Origin: Leptolyngbya sp. SIO4C5 | Lineage (GTDB): Bacteria; Cyanobacteriota; Cyanobacteriia; Phormidesmidales; Phormidesmidaceae | NCBI GenBank assembly: GCA_010671965.1 | Contig: JAAHIC010000087.1 | Span: forward strand, 1 to 10,670 | Length of the DNA: 10,670 bases | Direction: 5' to 3' | Shown here: piece after piece, positions 6,886-10,670 of the stretch | Layout: the number at the start of each line of letters is the position of its first letter | How positions within the stretch are numbered: the first letter of the stretch is position 1 | Notes under the pieces: generated by a model | Databases searched by the model: none | What the model saw: the letters and a program-made list of their open reading frames with translations, nothing else | Told to the model about the DNA's origin: nothing | Position numbers and translations under genes: made by a program

Positions 6886-7018
6886 AATCACTTTAACACG
6901 TATTTCTAGCAAAAAATCAGCGCGATCGCACCTAAAATCTCTAAAACTCATGATTTTTAATGTTTCACGGCAAAATTAAACCAAGATGGAATAAGCAGCC
7001 CTTCGGCTTTCTGCTCCC

Positions 7019-7024
7019 AAGAGG
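7019..7024 (+). promoter_or_regulatory. Ribosome-binding site deciding the GTG start at 7034
   Basis: AAGAGG lies nine bases before GTG at 7034, a normal spacing. This supports the GTG as the start of the YqgF-like protein, which has no ATG before its conserved first motif. Confidence 0.6.
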
Positions 7025-7033
7025 CAAGACTCT

Positions 7034-7465
7034 GTGCTACCCGCTGAGACAAATCTACGGCAGCCCGTTATTTTAGGCTTCGATCCGGGTCGAGATAAAT
7101 GTGGTATTGCCATTATGGGCATCGATCGCATTTTGCGCCATCGGGAGGTCATTTCTGCAGCAGCGGCGCTCGATCGCATTCGTGCCCTACAGCAAACCTT
7201 TCCGGTTTCTACTATTGTGCTAGGCGATCAGACGACAGCTAAAACCTGGCGGCAACAGCTCAGTGAGCTGCCCGATTCCCCCCGCGTCATCCTGGTAGAT
7301 GAGCGCAACAGTAGCCTAGAGGCCCGCGATCGCTATTGGCAAATCTATCCGCCCAAGGGCTTACAGCGCCTTTTACCTCAGGGTTTGCGGACACCCCCCG
7401 GACCCATTGACGATATCGTGGCCGTTTTACTGATTGAGCGTTATTTGAACCGGCTGACGAGCTAA
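7034..7465 (+). CDS. YqgF/RuvX-like RNase H-fold nuclease
   Basis: The family has the RuvC/RNase H fold. YqgF proteins process the 5' end of pre-16S rRNA, and some members were proposed as Holliday-junction resolvases. The 143-residue length fits. The motifs lie in family order: FDPGRDKCGIA (16-26) with the first catalytic Asp D17, VLGD (62-65) at the second strand's usual site, VDERNSSLEAR (88-98) resembling the YqgF motif DERLTTVEA, and the final acidic pair IDDIVAVLLIERYL (D126, D127). The DPG variant in place of the DxGTKRIG of canonical YqgF suggests a divergent paralogue rather than the main RuvX/YqgF protein. The start is GTG, supported by AAGAGG upstream. The stop overlaps the stop of the convergent DUF3146 gene. 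The substrate is unknown. Confidence 0.85.
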   Translation: MLPAETNLRQPVILGFDPGRDKCGIAIMGIDRILRHREVISAAAALDRIRALQQTFPVSTIVLGDQTTAKTWRQQLSELPDSPRVILVDERNSSLEARDRYWQIYPPKGLQRLLPQGLRTPPGPIDDIVAVLLIERYLNRLTS

Positions 7466-7725
7466 ATCTGAGCCCGAATGGTGAACGAATAGTCACCGCC
7501 GGGTTCTAGCTGATAGTCACACTGTTCTAAAAACCGATTGAGGGGTTCTCGAATCAAGGCTCTGCCCAAGGACGGTTCAACCGTCAGCGCCCCCTGCCGA
7601 AAGCGCCATTTAAACTGCCACTCGTAGTTGTTGGCCCTCACCTCTCCCTCAATCTTGCCGTGCTGCCAAGACTGATGAGTAATACGGACATAGGCGGTGG
7701 TCTGGGGAAGACGCTTTTGAGTCAC
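7462..7725 (-). CDS. DUF3146 family protein
   Basis: This encodes a small soluble protein of 87 residues in a cyanobacterial family of unknown function. From memory of the family, the core QKRLPQTTAYVRITHQSW, then GKIEGEV, YEWQFKWRFRQG, VEPSLGRALI and the end LEPGGDYSFTIRAQI, is characteristic. I chose GTG at 7725 because the conserved region starts there, and AAGGA lies 14 bases upstream, somewhat distant. The frame stays open to an ATG at 7863, which would add 46 residues, but these look unlike protein conserved in the family. The gene converges with the YqgF-like gene, sharing the bases CTAA (7462-7465) in both stop codons. There is no signal peptide and no Cys or His metal cluster. Confidence 0.8.
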   Translation of the reverse strand: MTQKRLPQTTAYVRITHQSWQHGKIEGEVRANNYEWQFKWRFRQGALTVEPSLGRALIREPLNRFLEQCDYQLEPGGDYSFTIRAQI

Positions 7726-8036
7726 GGCAAAATTAAGATTCCTTACAGCTAAGATAGCGACATGCTGGGCTAGAGATCTAGATCCCCTGGGGCAAAAATA
7801 AGCTGCTAGCTCAAAATTCAGCGAGGAGTCACCTCGACCGCAAACTAACCGTTTTCTGCCCATGTCTGCTGAAAGCCTCTATCCAAATAGCCATCAAAAA
7901 CGGTAGCCTAATGAAGAAGGACGCACTATACATCCGATAAAGCTGGCTGCAGTTGATCAGGCTAGCCCTCTCTGCTGGAGGAATTTGGTTGTAGCCTTGT
8001 CCTGAAGGCGTTGAGATTTCTGGTTGGACTTTGCGC
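7726..8036. other. Divergent intergenic region between DUF3146 and nadK
   Basis: This 311-base spacer should hold the promoters of both flanking genes. A perfect ten-base palindrome, GATCTAGATC, lies at 7775-7784. TATCTT on the minus strand about 30 bases before the DUF3146 start, and TATACA at 7927-7932 on the plus strand, are possible -10 elements, but neither has a good -35. GGAGGA near 7977 is a fine ribosome-binding sequence, but the TTG after it (7989) is followed at once by TAG. No gene is supported here. Confidence 0.45.
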
Positions 8037-8954
8037 GTGCCCAAAGTTGGCATTATTTACAACGATATTAAGCCTGCCGCTTGTCAAGTTGCTGAAGAAC
8101 TTAAAGACAAGCTCATGGTTCACGGCTATGACGTCTTCTCAGCGACAGGCGTGGGTGGGCTATTGGGCTATTCTGATCCGCATCATCCCATTTGCCACAC
8201 CTCCATTGATAGCCTAGTCCCGCCCCAGTTTGATACCGACATGGCCTTTGCCATTGTCCTGGGCGGCGATGGCACCGTTTTATCGGCTTGTCGGCAGACT
8301 GCGCCAGCAGGCATTCCGCTGCTGGCCATCAACACGGGGCATATGGGCTTTCTCACCGAAGCCTATCTCAATCAGCTACCGTTTGCCCTCGAAGCCGTCT
8401 TTGCCAATAATTACGAAATTGAGCAGCGGGCCATGCTGACGGTACAGCTATTTCAGGACTCAGTACTGATCTGGGAGGCGCTGTGTCTCAACGAAATGGT
8501 GCTGCACCGGGAGCCGCTGACTAGCATGTGCCATTTTGAGGTGGCGGTAGGTCGTCACGCCCCGGTAGATATCGCTGCCGACGGCATCATCATCTCAACC
8601 CCCACCGGCTCGACGGCTTACTCTCTTTCCGCTGGCGGGCCGGTGATCACGCCCAATGTACCCGTGATGCAGCTCATCCCCATTTGCCCCCACTCTCTGG
8701 CTTCGCGGGGGCTGGTCTTTCCCGACAGCGAACCTGTGGTCATTACCTCCGCTAACCCCGATCAGCTCGTTATGGTCGTGGACGGCAACGGCGGCTGCTA
8801 TGTCTCGCCCACCGATCAGGTGCGGGTGCAGCGATCGCCCCATTCTGCCAAGTTCATTCGGCTACAGACGCCTGAGTTCTTCCGGGTGCTGCGGGAAAAA
8901 CTGGGGTGGGGGCTGCCTCACATTGCCAAGCCGACCTCGGTGGAACTGCCCTAG
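8037..8954 (+). CDS. nadK: NAD kinase
   Basis: The enzyme uses ATP to phosphorylate NAD to NADP in the cytoplasm, supplying the acceptor of photosynthetic electron transport. The protein has 305 residues, normal for the family. It begins [12 protein letters not shown], followed by the diagnostic GGDGT (76-80), [10 protein letters not shown] (99-108), the NE pair (152-153), the NAD-site segment ADG then [15 protein letters not shown] (188-202), and VVDGNGG near 265. All key motifs are intact. I chose GTG at 8037, which gives the usual MPK beginning; TTG at 8031 is the only other in-frame candidate after the stop at 7992, and neither has a strong ribosome-binding site. Cyanobacteria usually carry two NAD kinases, and I cannot say which this is. 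No terminator is visible before nblR. Confidence 0.96.
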   Translation: MPKVGIIYNDIKPAACQVAEELKDKLMVHGYDVFSATGVGGLLGYSDPHHPICHTSIDSLVPPQFDTDMAFAIVLGGDGTVLSACRQTAPAGIPLLAINTGHMGFLTEAYLNQLPFALEAVFANNYEIEQRAMLTVQLFQDSVLIWEALCLNEMVLHREPLTSMCHFEVAVGRHAPVDIAADGIIISTPTGSTAYSLSAGGPVITPNVPVMQLIPICPHSLASRGLVFPDSEPVVITSANPDQLVMVVDGNGGCYVSPTDQVRVQRSPHSAKFIRLQTPEFFRVLREKLGWGLPHIAKPTSVELP

Positions 8955-8974
8955 CCACTAAGTATTAATTCTTA

Positions 8975-9002
8975 TTGACAAACTGTCATAGGCGTCTATT
9001 CA
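8975..9002 (+). promoter_or_regulatory. Candidate promoter of nblR with an inverted repeat over the -35
   Basis: A perfect TTGACA (8975-8980) is followed after 16 bases by TATTCA (8997-9002), a poor -10 match. TGACA-AAC-TGTCA (8976-8988) is a five-base inverted repeat overlapping the -35, a possible operator. The start codon of nblR lies 111 bases beyond the -10, so a sizeable 5' leader is implied if this is the promoter. Confidence 0.35.
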
Positions 9003-9113
9003 TGAGCGGCAACCTAAGCTAGATTGAGAACGTCCCTGTAGTGAAATGGTGTTTTGGGCTAGGGCTGTGGCTTCCGGGCGCAGCATCTTGACCCTGAACT
9101 TGATGGGTCATCC

Positions 9114-9812
9114 ATGATAAACACGGCTTCAACAGATTCGGTTCCCCGCGTGCTGCTGATAGAAACCAATCCAGAGCTAGCAGCTCATTTATCTAGCGAT
9201 CTGAAAGAGTTCGGCTACGAAACGATCGTTAGCTACGATGCCGCTTCAGGGCTAGAGCGAGCGCAAACGTCTCAGCCTGCTCTGATTATCATCGATCGCC
9301 TGCTGGCGGGTGAATCTGGTATCGATTTGTGCAAACATCTGCGATCGCAGGGACTGCGGGTACCGATGTTGCTGATGATGGCGCGAGATTCCCTCGCCGA
9401 TCGCATTGCCTGCCTAGAATCTGGCGCGGATGACTACTTTTTAAAGCCCTACCGCACAGAAGACTTTCTGCAACTGGTGCAGCTCTACCTGCAGCCGGAG
9501 CAAGTCAGCAATGAGCGACTGCGCTTTGCTGAGCTAACGCTGGACTTGGCCACCCGCAGCGCCACCCGCAACGAACGGGCGATCGATTTGACCATGAAAG
9601 AATTTGAGCTACTCAAATACCTGATGGAGCATCCCCGGGAAGTGCTGACCCGCGAACAGATTTTAGAAAATGTCTGGGGCTATGACTTCTTGGGCGAATC
9701 CAACGTGATTGAAGTCTATATTCGCTATCTGCGGCTTAAAATTGATGGCGAGAACGAAAAACGCCTGATTCAGACGGTGCGAGGCGTTGGCTATGTCCTA
9801 CGAGAGGCTTAA
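9114..9812 (+). CDS. nblR: NblR-like OmpR/PhoB-family response regulator
   Basis: This is a 232-residue DNA-binding regulator with a receiver (about 11-125) and an OmpR-type winged helix (about 135-230, with LTMKEFELLKYLMEHP, then VLTREQILENVWGYDF, then the C-terminal hairpin RGVGYVL). NblR drives phycobilisome breakdown and survival under nutrient and high-light stress in Synechococcus; I assign it from overall likeness, notably IDRLLAGESG and GADDYFLKPY. The receiver is atypical. D61 (the phospho-acceptor position) and K111 are present, but the acidic pair is E17-T18 rather than two acids, and the switch Thr/Ser is Met89. Published work on NblR reported phosphorylation-independent activity, which fits. 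It starts at ATG with no strong ribosome-binding site, and the DUF192 gene follows by nine bases. No partner kinase gene is nearby. Confidence 0.87.
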   Translation: MINTASTDSVPRVLLIETNPELAAHLSSDLKEFGYETIVSYDAASGLERAQTSQPALIIIDRLLAGESGIDLCKHLRSQGLRVPMLLMMARDSLADRIACLESGADDYFLKPYRTEDFLQLVQLYLQPEQVSNERLRFAELTLDLATRSATRNERAIDLTMKEFELLKYLMEHPREVLTREQILENVWGYDFLGESNVIEVYIRYLRLKIDGENEKRLIQTVRGVGYVLREA

Positions 9813-9821
9813 AAACCGAGT

Positions 9822-10421
9822 ATGACGCTGAACATTACCCCGGCAATCTTTTGGCGACAGTTTTCAGTAGCTCAAGTACGCTGGTTACTGTGTGGACTGT
9901 GCTTTTTGCTGATGAGCTGCTCTTCTTCGGATTCTCTGACTTCGGCTGACCCCTCTGTGACTGACAGGCCGGTCGCATCAGAAGAACCCGCGATCGCAGT
10001 ACCCACCCCCTCCCCTCAAAGCGATTTGGCTCAAACATTGCCGGTTACGGCTGAAGCTGAGATCAAAGGCGAAGTGATTCAGCTAGAAGTGGCAACGACT
10101 TCTCAGCAGCAGGCGCTGGGCCTAATGTACCGCCCGGAACTGCCCGCCGATCGCGGTATGCTGTTTCAGTTTAGTTCGCCTCGCCCCGCCAACTTTTGGA
10201 TGAAGAACGTGCCTGTGCCACTAGACATGGTGTTTCTCCGGCAGGGCGAAGTGCAGGCGATCGCGGCAGAAGTTCCCCCCTGCATCAGCGAGCCTTGTCC
10301 CACTTACGGCCCCGGTCGGGTTCTAATCGATCAGGTGATTGAGCTACGCAGTGGCCGAGCGGCTGAGCTGGGCTTGGAAGTGGGTGATCGGGTAACGGTG
10401 ACGCCTTTGGCTAGCGAGTAA
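9822..10421 (+). CDS. DUF192 domain lipoprotein
   Basis: This encodes 199 residues. An N-terminal hydrophobic stretch (about 19-31) ends in a lipobox-like LMSC, so C33 is the likely lipidated residue. A Ser/Pro/Thr-rich linker (34-75) follows, then the DUF192 domain (about 80-196), recognised by ALGLMYRPELPADRGMLF, PANFWMKNVPVPLDMVFL and the closing VIELRSGRAAELGLEVGD. The family is common in bacteria and archaea; some members are periplasmic or membrane-anchored, and the function is unknown. Two Cys (154, 159) in PPCISEPC might form a disulphide outside the cytoplasm. The gene begins nine bases after the nblR stop and is probably co-transcribed with it. I expect attachment to a membrane, but which one cannot be told. 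Confidence 0.9.
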   Translation: MTLNITPAIFWRQFSVAQVRWLLCGLCFLLMSCSSSDSLTSADPSVTDRPVASEEPAIAVPTPSPQSDLAQTLPVTAEAEIKGEVIQLEVATTSQQQALGLMYRPELPADRGMLFQFSSPRPANFWMKNVPVPLDMVFLRQGEVQAIAAEVPPCISEPCPTYGPGRVLIDQVIELRSGRAAELGLEVGDRVTVTPLASE

Positions 10422-10422
10422 C

Positions 10423-10450
10423 TGAGTCAGCCAACTCACAGCCTCACTTT
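10423..10450 (+). terminator. Weak terminator-like hairpin after the DUF192 gene
   Basis: TGAGT (10423-10427) and ACTCA (10434-10438) form a five-base-pair stem around a six-base loop, with a run of four T beginning about eight bases later. The stem is short and AT-balanced and the T-run is displaced, so this is only a possible terminator. Confidence 0.25.
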
Positions 10451-10670
10451 TCCGCCTAAATAGAAAAGCTTGATTCTGTCGTAGGTCTGATTAAATTTAC
10501 TTTAAAGTGTAGGATTCTGAGACTATCCAATTGACAGTTATTCTGATACCTTAGCTGCATCACTTGGAAACGTTTGTCTGAGGGAGGTTTGCCAGAAATT
10601 TGCAAAAACGATCTAGGTCGTTGCGGCAGATTCTACGCAATTTCTCAGATTTTTCTCAGCTAGCTGAATT
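10451..10670. other. Non-coding right edge
   Basis: I see no gene in this final stretch. TTGACA at 10531-10536 is a perfect -35 hexamer, but no good -10 lies 16-18 bases beyond it. It may hold regulatory sequence for a gene beyond the window. Confidence 0.3.

Noticed and set aside
7005..7030. Structured RNA or riboswitch before the YqgF-like gene
   Set aside because: Only a four-pair hairpin with loop CTTC is visible; nothing resembles a known riboswitch core.
7462..7863. Longer DUF3146 form starting at ATG 7863
   Set aside because: The first 46 residues do not look conserved; the family core begins at the GTG at 7725. The longer form is not fully excluded.
7977..7994. Possible leader peptide before nadK (GGAGGA followed by TTG)
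   Set aside because: The TTG is followed at once by TAG, so no peptide could be made.

Overview
The window looks like chromosomal DNA of a cyanobacterium. About 15 exact copies of the cyanobacterial HIP1 octamer GCGATCGC are scattered through genes and spacers, far more than chance would give. The recognisable proteins are cyanobacterial in character: an SSB ending in DDIPF, an NblR-type response regulator, a DUF3146 protein, a cyanobacterial-style SMC, and an NAD kinase beginning [10 protein letters not shown] cannot name the genus.

Layout, left to right. The 3' part of an ssb gene (+) enters from the left edge. It converges on an unrecognised acidic protein gene (-, 446-835) across a strong palindromic hairpin. 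A 313-base gene-free stretch follows, then a CRISPR array (1149-1858) of ten 37-base repeats and nine spacers. No cas gene is present anywhere in the window. The repeat end ATTGAAAC argues that the array is read on the minus strand, from a leader on its right. A second gene-free stretch of 316 bases ends in a clear rho-independent terminator for the next unit.

That unit is smc followed by a PRC-barrel protein gene, both on the minus strand with an 84-base gap. A palindrome matching the published cyanobacterial LexA box lies just upstream of smc, and two TGTACA-core palindromes precede the PRC-barrel gene. To the right are a YqgF/RuvX-like nuclease gene (+) and a DUF3146 gene (-) whose stop codons overlap. 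A divergent spacer then leads to nadK (+), and an nblR-like regulator gene sits in tandem with a DUF192 lipoprotein gene (9-base gap). The last 249 bases are non-coding.

Most genes are housekeeping: DNA binding and chromosome organisation (ssb, smc), nucleic-acid processing (YqgF-like), NADP supply (nadK) and stress control (nblR). The accessory element is the CRISPR array. The points most worth checking are the array without cas genes and its clean 6+4 repeat-variant boundary, the LexA-type box at smc, the palindrome pair and acidic WSD-repeat tail of the SMC-linked PRC-barrel protein, and the degenerate phosphorylation pocket of the NblR-like receiver. I saw no clearly new defence or mobile system.
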